A DNA stretch of 64,000 bases from Anniella stebbinsi (Eukaryota; Chordata; Lepidosauria; Squamata; Anniellidae), in contig JARDYH010000005.1 in NCBI GenBank assembly GCA_029215795.1, positions 15,098,001-15,162,000 of the forward strand, given 5' to 3'. Under the pieces are notes generated by a model. That model did not search any database. It was not told the origin of the DNA and saw nothing but the letters and a program-made list of their open reading frames with translations. The position numbers were made by a program, and so were the translations under genes. Below are positions 42,880 to 54,054 of this stretch, piece by piece. How positions within the stretch are numbered: the stretch's first letter is position 1; the number at the start of each line of letters is the position of its first letter.

Positions 42880-43775
42880 TGCGCTTAACTTTGTATCGGA
42901 CTGTGGCCATGGTGAGGTATTATTTTTTGGCAGTGGCAGGGTGTGCGTCATAGCTGTTTATTCACAAATATATAGGTTGGGCAGGTAGAGAGCTAATAGC
43001 TCACCCAGAGAGGAAGTAATCATCTTGAAAGAGCACCAGTCCGCAAAAGCAACCCCCACCCCACCCCTGGCTGCTTCTTGCCAGCCAGCTCAAAAGTTGT
43101 AAATCCCTTTTTCTTTCTGTGACTGAATTATTCCTGCTTGGCTTTCTGTGCCTGTCATCATTCCTGCTTGGCATGCATGTGTTCATGTTCCCAAGCCAGA
43201 ACTCTGGTCTCTTTCAGCCCCTTCCAGAGCAGGGAGGTGTGACTTCCATTCCAGACTTTAGAAACGTCAACTGCTAATGATATATTCTATTTCCGAACTT
43301 CAAGGGTGAGCGCCTGCAATTATGCAGCAAAAATGGCAGCACCCACATACAAGAGGTGGTATCGGCAGACTTGGGAGAGCCCCAAACACAACCCATAAGG
43401 TCTCAATGGCAGAGAATGTTACAAGAGTGAGAGAAGGAAAACTGATAACTGGGTAGGAGGAGGAATGGAATGGAGTTGCTGGAAAGGGAAGAGAGAGAGG
43501 AAGAGACACAAAGAGATAAAAAGGGAGAGAGAGAGAATCACCTCATTGTCTGGATAGTTCATTTCCTGGTTCACACCGAGGAACTATTTTAAAATATCCC
43601 CAGAGATGGAAGTGAGAACCGCCCAAGGAAATCAGTAGAGAAATCCAAGATGTTCATGTAGCTGGGATTGGGCACCAGTTTGTCCACCTCACCTCTCACT
43701 GTGCACAGCCCAAGAGGTTGCAGCAAAGAAAAGAGTTCCTGCTCTTTTCAATTCCGCTCCTATTCAGTATGAAAC
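42880..43775. other. Single-copy DNA
   Basis: Nothing recognised beyond a GA-rich patch at 43488-43535. Confidence 0.35.
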
Positions 43776-44420
43776 TTAGGCCTTTATCACACAGGCGGTT
43801 TTAAGCACACCCGCAGTGACTTCTTCAGCGCGGGCCTCGCATGACGTCGTCCCCCTCGCGCTGTTCTCGTGCCCTGAGTACTCCATTTTTCGTTTCTGTT
43901 TCAATTTAACCCTGAACGGGCAAAGTCCGTTTCAGGCAAGTTCAACAGGCTAAGGCTGCCTCTACAAGAGGCATTTAAAGCTCTTTCAAGGCGCATTAAA
44001 AAATTTACCTCTACAAGAACGGAGCGCAAAGCGGGCGTAGAGGCGCGTTTTCTCTCCGATTATGCGCATTATCGAATGCTCGTTAAATAGCGAGGTTTAT
44101 TTTGCTCCGGCCGTTAAAGCGCATTTTGACTATGTGAACAAGCGATTCTCCACATGTCAACAGTTGAAATCGCGTTTCGGTCGTCCAGTAATGCACTTCG
44201 CCGCCTCTCATACAGAGGTATTAGGCTAAATGCGCTTCCGCGAATATGTGCATAATCGCCTAACCAGGCGTAAAGGCGAATTCTTGTAGATGAGGCCTAA
44301 ACTGAGGTATTGCAGCAATCCTGACCACATGTGATTCAAAACACTAGATTACATAGGAAACGGAGGGGGAACCCGCAGAAGCAATCCGGGGAGAAAATGG
44401 TATGTGTGATAAAGGCCTTA
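43776..44420. mobile_element. Family M element with TTA TSD, carrying a nested family K element
   Basis: The element at 43779-44417 starts GGCCTTTATCACACAG and ends GTGTGATAAAGGCC, flanked by TTA at 43776-43778 and 44418-44420. The K element sits at 43954-44296. The remaining M sequence is about 290 bp and CpG-rich (cgtcgtccccctcgcgc). Confidence 0.88.
43951..44299. mobile_element. Family K CpG-rich MITE, copy 2, TAA TSD
   Basis: The element at 43954-44296 starts GGCTGCCTCTACAAG and ends CTTGTAGATGAGGCC. TAA flanks on both sides. Inner sequence matches copies 1 and 3. Confidence 0.9.
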
Positions 44421-44760
44421 AAAACAACCTGCTAACTAATGCACATTCCAAAGCAAATGCAGTTTGTTCTTCATCTTGCAGGTTATGGCTAGAAGAGAGT
44501 GGCTTATGACAGCACTCTAGTGTAGTTCAGACTGAGTACTGCAGGCTAGGCTCTTTACAACGATCCTGCAGTGTTATCCAGCCTGGGTTTGGGATTGAAT
44601 TGGAGAGAGTTCAACAACGCTGCAAGATTATCTATTGCTTTTATCCTCACATTGCTGAGAGAGTAATACAACAACCCTGCAGTGTAGTTCACTGTTTGAG
44701 AGCCCGATGGAGGATGCCTATGTTTTAATCACAGCTGCGTCAATGAAGCAACCGTTCTTA
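44421..44760. other. Single-copy DNA
   Basis: Nothing recognised. Confidence 0.35.
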
Positions 44761-44762
44761 CA

Positions 44763-44946
44763 GTGGAGGCTGGTGGCTCCAGTGTCAGTGGGGTGGTGAA
44801 TCCGTTCTGGGCTTCAGTTGGAGCTAGTCAGAAGTCTAAAGGAGCTATCCAAGGTGCTTGGGCAGCTTCTTTAGAGCTCTGACTGGCTCTGACTAAAATC
44901 CGGAGCAGATTCATAGAACCCCAGACATTAGAGCCACCTGCCTCTA
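44763..44946. mobile_element. Palindromic MITE, family G
   Basis: The left half gtggaggctggtggctcc..ggtggtgaatccgttctgg pairs with ccggagcagattcatag..agagccacctgcctctac. Confidence 0.8.
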
Positions 44947-45382
44947 CGGTTTCCTTGTAACCAATTGCTCCTTACCCCGCAGTAAATGAAGCCATTTCTG
45001 CAGACCGGACAAGAACTGGCATCCTGATAACCGACGCTGGAACAAATATTTCCTGATGCCTTTGTAAAGAGAACAAAATAACAGTGCTTCACGCCCCTTG
45101 TATGCAATGCCTCTCTTCAGACTGGATATTAGTGTATTATCTACCATCCATCCCTAACTTATGATTGTCTATTTGGAGATCTAAAGATCTAAAGGGACCA
45201 CTGTGCTTAGCATATCTGCTGTTTCCACTGCTTCACATGTATTTAAGGTCTCTCCAGATTGCCATTTTTAGCATGAAAAATGATTGTGCAGCCATTCCTC
45301 AGACGCTGTGGGAGAACCAAAACAGTATTTTCTCCAAACAGCATACTTGTTACTCTGACAGCCAGTATGGTGGAGTATTGGG

Positions 45383-45516
45383 CAAGGGTGGGCAACCTGC
45401 TCCCCTCCAGATGTTGGATTCCAACTCCCATCAACTCCAGCCAGCATGGCCAATAGTCAGCAATGATGGGAGTTGGGGTTCAAGACATCTGGAGGGCCAC
45501 AAGTTGCCCAGCCCTG
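45383..45516. mobile_element. Palindromic MITE, family P
   Basis: The left end gggtgggcaacctgc and right end gccacaagttgcccagccct pair; inner arms cctccagatgttgg and catctggagg. Confidence 0.87.
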
Positions 45517-45744
45517 GTATAAAGAATGAAAGCAAAGAATGATGGCTGAGGAGTTACCATCAGATATAGGGAAGTGAACCTTTTGAGTAGTGAGGACTAG
45601 AAACGTGAAGTCAGTGGGAGGAAAATAAGGATAGGTATTCCCTTGTGCAGAGGGAAGGATTATCATAGTGACAGGGGTTGAAAACAAATTCATGGAAGAT
45701 AAGCTAAGACAACTGCTGTTTGTGAAATGGAACAACATCTGCAA

Positions 45745-45958
45745 GGCTGGTTTAGAGAGTCAGGCAACACCGGGTATTGGTTCAAATCCCTACTCCATCA
45801 TGAGGCTTGCTGGTTGACTTTGAGTCAGTCACATTTCCTCTGTCTAGCCTACCTTAGAAGGTTATCGTGAGGATAAAATGGGATGGGGGGTGAACTATGT
45901 GTTTTGCCTTCAGTTCCTTGGAGGAAAAGTGAAATCAAAAATGTAATCAATAATAAAA
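45745..45958 (+). mobile_element. Sauria-type SINE
   Basis: ggttcaaatccctactcc, gttgactttgagtcagtcac, gtgaggataaaatggg and the tail cagttccttggaggaaaag identify it. The 5' head is truncated. Confidence 0.82.
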
Positions 45959-45959
45959 C

Positions 45960-46540
45960 CATAATACCCAGGGATTGCATTTCTTCTGGTTTGAATTGTG
46001 ACCCAGGTTGGTTGTCACTACAAAACAGCAATGATCTCGCACATAACCGTGTCATGCAAATTGAGCACTAGCCTTGTAAGTGAAGGCCAAATAGATGCAG
46101 TGTGCCTGTGTGTGTGGTTTTACTGGATGAGAAAAGAAGCGTTGATTTGACATGAAATGGTTTATAGTATACAAAGTTATAAGGAGCAAGAGACCCCAAT
46201 GTTTTTCTTTGTATATTGTTGAATCTCTGTATAATTTCTTCTTAAAAATAATAATCTCTATCTCTCTCTTTTTTAAAAAAGTAAGCAGCCATCTGAATAT
46301 AAATTCTTATTATTACGATTATGATATCATGAGAGGTGGGGCAGTGAAAATGGTGAAGTAGGAACTATCCAAGTCAAAACATATCACAAAAAGCCCCCAA
46401 AGGGACCATCCTAAAGATTCTAGAAAGAACCTATCCTTATCTTACAAATTATCCTTTAATCTCCAACACACTTCAAGCTCTACAAGCCCTTCCTCAGAAG
46501 TGAGGTGGGGAGCAGGGGGTTGGGCAGGTGGAGGAGAGAT
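45960..46540. other. Single-copy, AT-rich DNA
   Basis: Nothing recognised. Confidence 0.35.
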
Positions 46541-46545
46541 TCCGC

Positions 46546-46912
46546 CTGCAGTGTGGTGTAGTGGTTAGAGTGTTGGACTAGGGAGTTCCACATTCAAATC
46601 CCCCTTGTCTTTATGCAAGCCCAAACTAAAAGCATAAAACTTCATTATTAGTTCTAATTCAGTTGTCACTATATTAAATTTTTGTGGAGGGTTACTTTTA
46701 AACTGAACAGATTGTTGGGGTTTTGTTTGGCTTGCTGGTTGAAGAGTTGTTGCTGGATTCATTTCTTTTTTTTATTTCTTTTTTTAAAATGTGTAATGAT
46801 ATGATCTTTATACTGGATTTGTTGTTCGTTTTTAATGTTGGGTGCGCTGCTTTGGGATCCTGTGGATGAATGTATAAAATTGATTAATTTAAAATACATA
46901 AATAAATAAATA
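46546..46912 (+). mobile_element. Sauria-type SINE head with unrelated AT-rich body and tail
   Basis: gtgtggtgtagtggttagag, tgttggactaggg and ttcaaatccccctt are a clear head with A box. The body after 46608 does not match. A tail with tataaaattgatt and (AAAT)n ends at 46912. Confidence 0.62.
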
Positions 46913-46936
46913 TTACATAGAAGTCTCCCTTGGAAA

Positions 46937-47360
46937 TTCATAGAATCACAGAATAGTAGAGTTGGAAGGGGCCTATAAGGCCATCAAGTCCAACCCCCTG
47001 CTCAATGCAGGAATCTACCTAAAAGCATCCCTGACAGATGGTTGTCCAGCTGCCTCTTGAATGCCTCTAGTGTGGGAGAGCCCACCACCTCCCTAGGTCA
47101 TTGGTTCCATTGTCCTATTGCTCTAACAGTCAGGAAGTTTTTCCTGTTGCCCAGCCAGAATCTGGCTTCCTGTAACTTGAGCCCATTATTCCGTGTCCTG
47201 TATTCTGGGTTGATCGAGAAGAGATCCTGGCCCTCCTCTGTGTGACAACCTTTCAAGTATTTGAAGAGTGCCATCATGTCTCCCCTCAGTCTTCTCTTCT
47301 CAAGGCTAAACATGCCCAGTTCTTTCAGTCTCTCCTCATAGGGCTTTGTTTCCTCTGCTG
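46937..47360 (-). mobile_element. CR1 LINE, 3' portion, minus strand
   Basis: The plus strand shows the classic reversed CR1 end (catagaatcacagaatagt, agttggaaggggcctataag, gtccaaccccctgctc). On the minus strand 47313-47098 encodes RLRGDMMALFKYLKGC and the IRKNFxTVR-like C-terminal block of the CR1 polymerase. It is 5' truncated. Confidence 0.92.
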
Positions 47361-47489
47361 GAGGAACAAATGTATTACTCTTGAAAAACGTTCTAGCTCT
47401 CTCTTTTAAGTAGAACAGGGGAGTTTACCCAATGCAGATTGACATGCTGGTGTAAAAATAAAACTGGGCTTGCAGGGCATGAACTGACC

Positions 47490-47890
47490 CATATACTATG
47501 TACCAGCACTTAAAGCCCTCCTCTGAGGGAGGCTTGGAGGGTGGCAGCAATGGAGAAGGCCTTCTCTGTGGTGGCCTCCCAATTATGGAATGATCTCCCC
47601 GACGAGGCCTGCCTGGTGCCAACATCTTTTCAGTGGCAGATTAGAACTGCCCTCTTCTCTTGGGCAGCACAGAATGAGTTTTTAATAAGGTCCTGAATTT
47701 TCTTTGGTTGGTTGTTTTAAAAATTGCTTTTAGATACATATATGTTGTCTGTGCATGTGCTGTTTATACGTTTTCATATAAATGGCTTTATACTTTGTAT
47801 AGTGGATTTTTAAGTGTTTTTTAGTTTTAGTGAACTGCTCAGAGAGCTTCGGCTATGGGGCAGTATGGAAATATAATGAAATGAATGCTG
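47490..47890 (+). mobile_element. L2-like LINE 3' end
   Basis: gcaatggagaaggccttctc, ctcccaattatggaatgatc, then agtttttaataaggtcctg and the end gagagcttcggctatggg. Confidence 0.7.
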
Positions 47891-47929
47891 AACTCCTCTA
47901 TACAACTTCTAAAAGCTTAGCTTGACCAT

Positions 47930-48335
47930 GGACACAGGAAGCTGCTTTATATGGAGTCAGGGAACTGGTTCCGTGTAGCTCTGGACTGCCTGCACTGGCC
48001 ATCCCCAACAGGACACCTGTTCAGATGCGTTCAACGCTGAAACCTGTAATCTCCAAACAGGAAAAGTCACTGGTCAGAGGATGATGGGATTTGCATTCCA
48101 CACTTCTGGAGTGCACTAGGTTGGGGAAGATTGGTGACCATCTGGGAAACCCCTCCTTGGGTAGTGGTGGGGCTGGATTGAGACCCAGGTGAACTGGATT
48201 TGGCCTGTGGTCCTGAGCTTCAACTGCCCTGTGTAGCAGCCACAGTTCTCCAGGGTTTCATGTAGGGTTCTTTCCCAATCCTACCTGGAGGTGCCAGGGA
48301 TTGAACCTGGGACCACTGAGTAGTATCCAATGTTA
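47930..48335 (-). mobile_element. tRNA-derived SINE, minus strand, split by a family P MITE
   Basis: The ends cacaggaagctgctttatat and cagggattgaacctgggacc belong to one reversed SINE. A diverged P element (atgatgggatttgcattcc) lies within, about 48040-48135. Confidence 0.62.
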
Positions 48336-48345
48336 GTCTTATGAT

Positions 48346-48740
48346 GACCCTGTTCAGATGACATGCCATGGTGGTTAAGCATTTTGAGCTAAGCAGTATG
48401 GTGTAGCGTTATCGTTGGCTACATAACCACAGTTCAAACACACTGGCTGAATTTGGACAACACGATAGTCAATGGTGAGGTAATAATCAACTTTACAGTT
48501 GTTCATCTAGGGGGTACTCCCCACACAACATGGTAATAAATAATCAACCATGGTGTGGATTAGGATCAGTGCTGAGTTGACTATGGCAGCATTTGGATGA
48601 CACGATAGTCAATACAACTGACGATTGTTTCCCACCCCCCAGTTGTTTATTGTGTCGTCCGAATTCAGCCACTCACTATCCATTAGCTGCAAAAGGCTTA
48701 GCGGCCTAATCATGACCTAACATGTCATCTGAACAGGCCC
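48346..48740. mobile_element. DNA element with GACCCTGTTCAGATGACATG ends
   Basis: The 20-bp ends gaccctgttcagatgacatg and catgtcatctgaacaggccc are inverted repeats with 18-19 matches. A family L element (48445-48670) lies inside. Confidence 0.85.
48445..48670. mobile_element. Family L MITE nested in the 48.3-48.7 kb element
   Basis: It starts ggctgaatttggacaacac and ends gtgtcgtccgaattcagcc. An internal second head (tttggatgacacgatagtc) suggests a partial tandem duplication. Confidence 0.82.
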
Positions 48741-48741
48741 C

Positions 48742-48812
48742 TAGAGTAGACCCACTGAACCTGAGCCCCATTCCTTCCAATGGGTCTACTCAAGGAAGGA
48801 TTAACACTGGGC
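48742..48812. repeat. Family C repeat fragment
   Basis: tagagtagacccactgaacc and ccaatgggtctactcaagg pair. Confidence 0.55.
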
Positions 48813-48814
48813 AC

Positions 48815-49520
48815 CACTCACTGTATGCAAAGCTCTATGACAGAGCTACGCCATGTCCCGAAGCAGCCCTTTCCCCATGAAGCCGGTGCCGTTCCACGAA
48901 CCATACCTTAAAAAAAGGGGGGGAAAAGAAAGCCCACTTTTCAAGGCGGAGGAAACGTTTTGGGGAGGTGGGGAGAGATAAGCCGACATCTGCAGCTGGC
49001 TGCGGGGGAAGGCGAAGCCTGTTGCTGCAGAGATGAAATGTTACGAAGGAAGATGGATGTTGCTACCCAGTCATACACATCCAAGGCTTTTGGTGTATTC
49101 CCCTCTCCCCTACCTTCCACCCCCGGCCCCCGCCTCCAAATCCACCTCTTTCCCCCCCGTCTCCTCCCTACTCACAACAATCCTGGCCACTGCCTTTGGG
49201 CACCTGCCCTGTAAATCCTGATTCACAAGGGGAGGAACCCTGCCTGCTTGGCCTCATGATAAAGTGGTTGCAGCTCCTCCATCCCAGACGCCCTCGCTTG
49301 GCTTTGAAGTCAGTTTGTTATGGAATGGCAGGCGAAGGCGGGGGACGGCCGGGAGCTGTCAGGAAGGGCCTGAACGCCCGGCCCTCCGCTGCCAAGGAGC
49401 CTCCTCCCCTCCCTGCTGTCCCATGTGGAGATGATTTGCTCGTCCCGAGTGAACTCAGCTCGAACCCGGTTCGTCCGGCCGGCAGGGGTGAGCAGTGCAG
49501 GGGAGCCTCGGGTTCAGACT
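48815..49520. other. Single-copy DNA, GC-rich at the right
   Basis: Positions 49310-49500 hold several CpGs and an open 110-codon frame, but no domain, start context or splice evidence. Possibly a small CpG island; not supported further. Confidence 0.3.
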
Positions 49521-49524
49521 TTCC

Positions 49525-49640
49525 CTAACACGGTGCCCTCCAGATCCTTTGGACTACAGACCCCATCATCCCTGGCTGTGTGGCCCTGCTGGCTGGGGCT
49601 GATGGGAATGGTAGCCCAAAGCACCTGGAGGCTGATTTTG
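49525..49640. mobile_element. Palindromic MITE, family P
   Basis: aacacggtgccctccagatcc pairs with gcccaaagcacctggagg through accccatcatccctgg. Confidence 0.75.
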
Positions 49641-49797
49641 TCGATGGGGCTGAGCACGTGGTTTGGTATGAAGGCAAGTTGTCAAAGCATCCGAATCCAT
49701 TTGTCTGTGCTCCCCACACCCAAACAAAACCTGGTATAGAGAAAGGCTATGAGGGACCACAGCTCCGCAGGGAAGCACATGCATTGCATGCAGGATG

Positions 49798-49995
49798 TCA
49801 AAGGAACATAGGAAGAAGCTCAAAAGAAAAATACGGCGTTCAATGGACCGCCCAGTATATCAACACTGACTGGCAACGACTCTCCAAGGTTTCAGGCAGG
49901 AATTTTTCCAGCCCTCCCTGGAGATTGCCAGGGATCGAACCTGTGACCTTCTGCATGCAAAGCAGGTGCTCTAGCCTTGACCCACAGTCCAATCC
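49798..49995 (-). mobile_element. tRNA-derived SINE, minus strand
   Basis: The plus strand carries ggaacataggaagaagctc, tggcaacgactctccaagg, gccagggatcgaacctgtg (reverse B box) and gcaaagcaggtgctc. The 190-codon frame across this and the P MITE is an artefact. Confidence 0.82.
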
Positions 49996-50056
49996 CTGTC
50001 CAATTCCTGGAATCTCCAGTTACAAGGGTCTGGGGAAGCCGGCTGTCTCTTTGGTG

Positions 50057-50592
50057 CAGCCTTCCCCAGCCTGGGGCCCCTCCAATGGGTTGGGACTAGG
50101 GATGTCAGAGGATTCTGCAGTAGATTCTGCAATGGAGTTTGGACTTCTATGAATCCAAATGGTGGATACTGCAGTGGATCGAGTTCTTCCTAATCATGCA
50201 AATTCCGTGAACTTGTGGATCAGGTATTTTTTAACTTTTGAATGGGGGGGATTTGCTGAAAATCACATGTGCATTAGTGCAAGTGTGAATTAGCATTGAT
50301 GTGCACTAATGCACATCAGCACAAGTGTGGATTAGCACTAATATATATTAGCGGAAATGGAGTGGAAATGCTCGGACACCCTTAACCTCTCACCCACAAT
50401 TCCGTCAATGGGGAAACAATGGAACAAAAGACACCTGACAATCTGCGAAACACAGATGGAATGGATTTCATAAAATCTATACATCCATAGTTGGGACTAT
50501 AACCCCCATCACCCCCAGGCAGCCAGGCTGGCTGTGGAGAATGGGGGCCATATTCCCAACACATCCGGAGAACTCCAGGTTGGGGAAGGCTG
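50057..50592. mobile_element. Family P MITE split by a family D element
   Basis: The left part 50057-50096 (cagccttccccagcctgggg) and right part 50498-50592 (ending ccaggttggggaaggctg) are the two sides of one palindrome. Confidence 0.87.
50089..50497 (+). mobile_element. Family D element with perfect 8-bp TSD
   Basis: The element at 50097-50489 starts TAGGGATGTCAGAGG and ends CTATACATCCATA. GTTGGGAC occurs at 50089-50096 and 50490-50497, exact on both sides. This fixes the ends of family D and its 8-bp target. Confidence 0.93.
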
Positions 50593-50599
50593 CTCTGGA

Positions 50600-51140
50600 G
50601 GTTTGGTGGCCGGCAGCAGGTCTGCTGCTTTGTAAAAGTACTAAGCTGTGGTTCTCTAAATCTATTCCCAGCCAGGGTTGCAAAGATCTGAGCAGAGAGG
50701 TTTTTTGGGGGCTGGCTGGAGGAGGAGGTGGGGCCAAATCAAACATAATGTGCAGGTGCACATTACACTGATGCTCAGGGAGGGGGCTTCACCCTTTTTA
50801 AGGCAGCTGCACCTCCACACCAGCCCTCTTTCTGCCTAGTGGTTAACCCCACCTCCCTCCCTCCCTAACCAGTCTCCATGTGGGATTAGCTGGTTGACTA
50901 TTTTAGAGGATGAATTTGAATTTTTGGCTCACCAATTGGTTGGCTTAGTTGGTGGATTTTTTTTTCCACCAGGGGGATTGATTGGACTAGAACTATTAGA
51001 GGAGTTACCTGATAGGCAAGATAATTTGGTCACGTTTGGATGGGACGTGTGGGTTTGGCTTGGATAGGGATATGATTGGGTAAGCAACCTGAAGATGACA
51101 GGCCTTACCCCAAACCTGTCGCTCTAGGGTTGTGGGATCC
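50600..51140. other. Single-copy DNA
   Basis: Nothing recognised. Confidence 0.35.
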
Positions 51141-51145
51141 ATGGG

Positions 51146-51440
51146 CAGGGATGTATGGATTTTGTTAAATCTGTTCCATTTGTATTTCACAGATTGTGAG
51201 GTGTCTTTTGTTCCATCATCTGCTTATTGATGGACTCGGATTTTTTAAAAGAATGATTTGCAAATGTAAATGTGAGTTCGAATATGCACTTTTTAAAAAA
51301 AACACGAAGTAATAAAATGGTCCACAGGTCTGCAAAATCCACGCAACTTGGAAAAATCCAGGCTGCCGTGGAATCCACAAGTTGGATTCATAGAAAGCCG
51401 AACTCATTTGAATCTTTTGTGGATTTCTCCAACATCCCTA
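51146..51440 (-). mobile_element. Family D element, minus strand
   Basis: It runs from cagggatgtatggattttg to ggatttctccaacatcccta. Inner ttgttccatcatctgctta is the reverse of the D centre. No clear TSD. Confidence 0.78.
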
Positions 51441-52201
51441 GTTGCTAGGTACCAGGAGGGAATGACTCAGAAAGGCCACCCTCTCCTCTACACCTGCAGG
51501 GATGTTGCCTTTGAGGCAGGCTGGGAATTCTAGTCCACGTAGTACTTGGGGGCAGGGAAAAGTTTGCCCAAATAGATCTTAGACTGATTGTCTAGTGGAC
51601 CTATTTGGAGTACTGTAGCGCGCTCTACGTGGGGCTGCTTTTGAAGAGTGTTTGGAAACTTCAGCTGGTTCAAAGAGCTGCAGCCAGATTGTTGACTGGG
51701 GCTGGTTACAGGGAGCATATAACTTCCCTGTTAAAACAGCTCCACTGGTTTCCAGTCTGTTTCTACGCACAATTAAAAGTGCTGGTTATGACCTATAAAA
51801 CCCTATATGGCTCAGGTCCAGGTTATCTGAAAGACTATATTCTTTCATATTAGCCTGCCCATGCTCTGAGATCTTCAGAGGAGGCCCTTCTCTCAGACCC
51901 ACCATCATCTCAGGCATGCCTGATGGGAATGCTGGAGGGCTTTTTCAGTGGCTGCTCCAAGGTTCTAGAACTCCCTTTCCAGGGAAGCTAGACTGGCTCC
52001 CTCCTTGTTACACTTTTGGAGGCAGGCAAAAACTCTTTTGTTCCGGCAGGACTTTGGGAATACTCTGGACCTGTGTTAATGTTTTTTAAAATAATAATAA
52101 TAATAGTAATTGTGATTTGCTTTTTAAATTTTTATAAATGTTTTTAAAATTGCAGGGGTTTAATTCTATTTTAACTTTGGTAAATTTACATTTGTATGTT
52201 T

Positions 52202-53439
52202 TACCGTATTTCACCAAATGTAAGACGCCATCGATTGTAAGACGCACCTAAATTTCAGGGCCACCAACAGGGAAAAAGCTTTGCTTTGATTCTAATACAC
52301 ACCTTAATTTCAGCACCCCTTCCCCCCCTCCCCACTCATCTCCATTGCCATTGCTCGTCCTCACCACTGCTGCTCCGCACTGCTGCCAGTGCTCGCCTCA
52401 GCCTGGCAAGGTGTCGTTCCCAGTAACGAGGCGAGTGTTGCCAGCGGCGCGGGGCAGCAGCGACGGTGGCAGAAAGGATGGGCGATGGAGGGGAGGGGGA
52501 GGGTTAGGGCCACGCAAGTCCCCCCTCCCCTCTCTCCCTCCCCTCTTACCTTGATCGCTGCTGCCTCGGCCTGGTTCCCAGTGATGACGCCTTGCCAGGC
52601 CGAGGGGAGCGTTGTCATTGCTGTCGCCCGTCCTCACTGCCTCTGCTGCTGCTCCACGCCGCTGGCAACGCTCCCCTTGGCCTGGCAAAGCGTCATTACT
52701 GGGAATCCAGTAACGATGCCTTGCCAGGCTGAGGTGGCAGTGATCAAGGTAAGAGGGGAGGGGGAGAGGGGACTTGCGGGGTCCTAACCCTCCCCCATTG
52801 CCCAACCTTGCTGCCGCCACCGCTGCTACTCCGCGCCGCTGGCAACGCTTGCCTCGTCACTAGGAATGATGCCTTGCCAGGCGGAGGTGAGCGCTGGCGG
52901 CGGTGTGGAGCAGCGGCGGCAGCAGCCAGGATGGGCGACGGTGATGGAGATGAGTGGGGAGTGGGGAGTGGGAGGGTTAGGGCCCTGCAAGCCTTCCCAG
53001 GCCCAGGCAGCAGCGATCAAGGTGAGTGGGGAGGGGGGCGACTTGCGAGGGGTGAGGGGAGACTTGCGGGCCCCTAACCCTCCCCCTACCCCCTCCCTTC
53101 CATTGCCGTCGCCCATCCTCACTGGTGCTCTACGCCGTCGCCAGTGCTTGCCTCGGCCTGGCAAGGCGTCGTTACTGGGAACCCAGTAACGATGCCTTGC
53201 CAGGCCAAGGCAGCAGCGATCAAGGTAAGAGGGGAGGGGGGACTTCTGACTGGCCTTGTGGGGTCCCTTGGGACACTAGGGTGAGTCGCAGGGTGGGGGC
53301 ATGCAGAGCCCTCCCGCCTCTTGCAAAACACGGGAGAAATCCCGCGATTGCAAGGCGCCATCAATTCTAAGACACACCCCATTTTTACAGATGTAAACAT
53401 GGGAGAAAAAGTGCGTCTTAGAATTGATGAAATACAGTA
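52202..53439 (+). mobile_element. Family J DNA element with GC-rich alternating inverted units
   Basis: It starts taccgtatttcaccaaatgt and ends agaattgatgaaatacagta, with ctaagac/gtaagac motifs repeated near both ends. The LINE 3' UTR word tgtatgtttt appears on both sides in slightly different forms, suggesting a TSD. The interior repeats cctggcaaggcgtcgttac and its complement gtaacgatgccttgccagg several times. No transposase seen. Confidence 0.8.
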
Positions 53440-53498
53440 GTTGTATATGTTTTAATCTTGTAAATTGCCTTGAGTGTCAGTATTGGGAAAAAGCCAGG

Positions 53499-53499
<1 letters not shown>

Positions 53500-53536
<37 letters not shown>
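53500..53536. repeat. (AAT)n LINE tail
   Basis: About 12 AAT units at the 3' end of the LINE. Confidence 0.93.
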
Positions 53537-53539
53537 TCA

Positions 53540-54050
53540 GTTCATGCTGCACAGTCATGCCCTTTGCAGATCCTTTCTTAAGCTCAATAAAATGTGACCC
53601 CGTTCAATCCAGACCTTGTGTTTCAACTCTTTCTTCTGGTTCGGTCTGCATTGCTCAGTTTGTATATCTGTGAATAAATCCCAATCTTGCAAAATGTCAG
53701 AGGTCTCCCAGAGGAAGCACTGCCCCGCAATGCCTCACTACTCGGGGATGTGGGGGAGCACATAATGATATTATGCCAGCTCAAATAGATACTGTTGGCT
53801 GCTGAGCTCATATATTAGGAACCTATTTGGTATGCACACCAGTAATATGTACTGTTCAGATACAGTTAGAAGACATGAAAGATCATCATTTGTCAACATG
53901 GTTCACTGCATGCATGGTTACCACAATGCTACGAATGAAAGAATGCAAAAGATCCACCAGTCCATGGGGAACTTTAGCTTTTTTGTGGGTTTTACTCTCA
54001 AGGTTGAGGGGCAATTTGAAAAGATTGCCAATGGATATCTAGCAGAGGCT
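53540..54050. other. Single-copy DNA
   Basis: Nothing recognised. Confidence 0.35.
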
Positions 54051-54054
54051 TCTG

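Larger units (their letters stand above)
51590..53536 (+). mobile_element. L2/CR1-type LINE 3' part, split by element J
   Basis: Positions 51605-51853 encode a peptide with YCSALYVGL, KLQLVQRAAARLLTG and LKQLHWFPV, a hallmark C-terminal block of L2/CR1-type polymerases. The 3' UTR runs to 52201, is cut by element J, and resumes at 53440 (aatcttgtaaattgccttgag) to an (AAT)n tail. A stop at about 51851 and 5' truncation make it inactive. Confidence 0.85.

Noticed and set aside
49310..49520. Possible first exon with CpG island
   Set aside because: The frame is open for 110 codons, but no signal, domain or conserved splice site supports it.
49580..50152. 190-codon plus-strand open frame
   Set aside because: It runs across a family P MITE, a reversed tRNA SINE and the start of another MITE, so it is chance.
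52389..53189. Ala/Arg-rich frames and apparent CpG island
   Set aside because: The GC content comes from the repeated hairpin units of element J inside a LINE, not from a promoter or gene.
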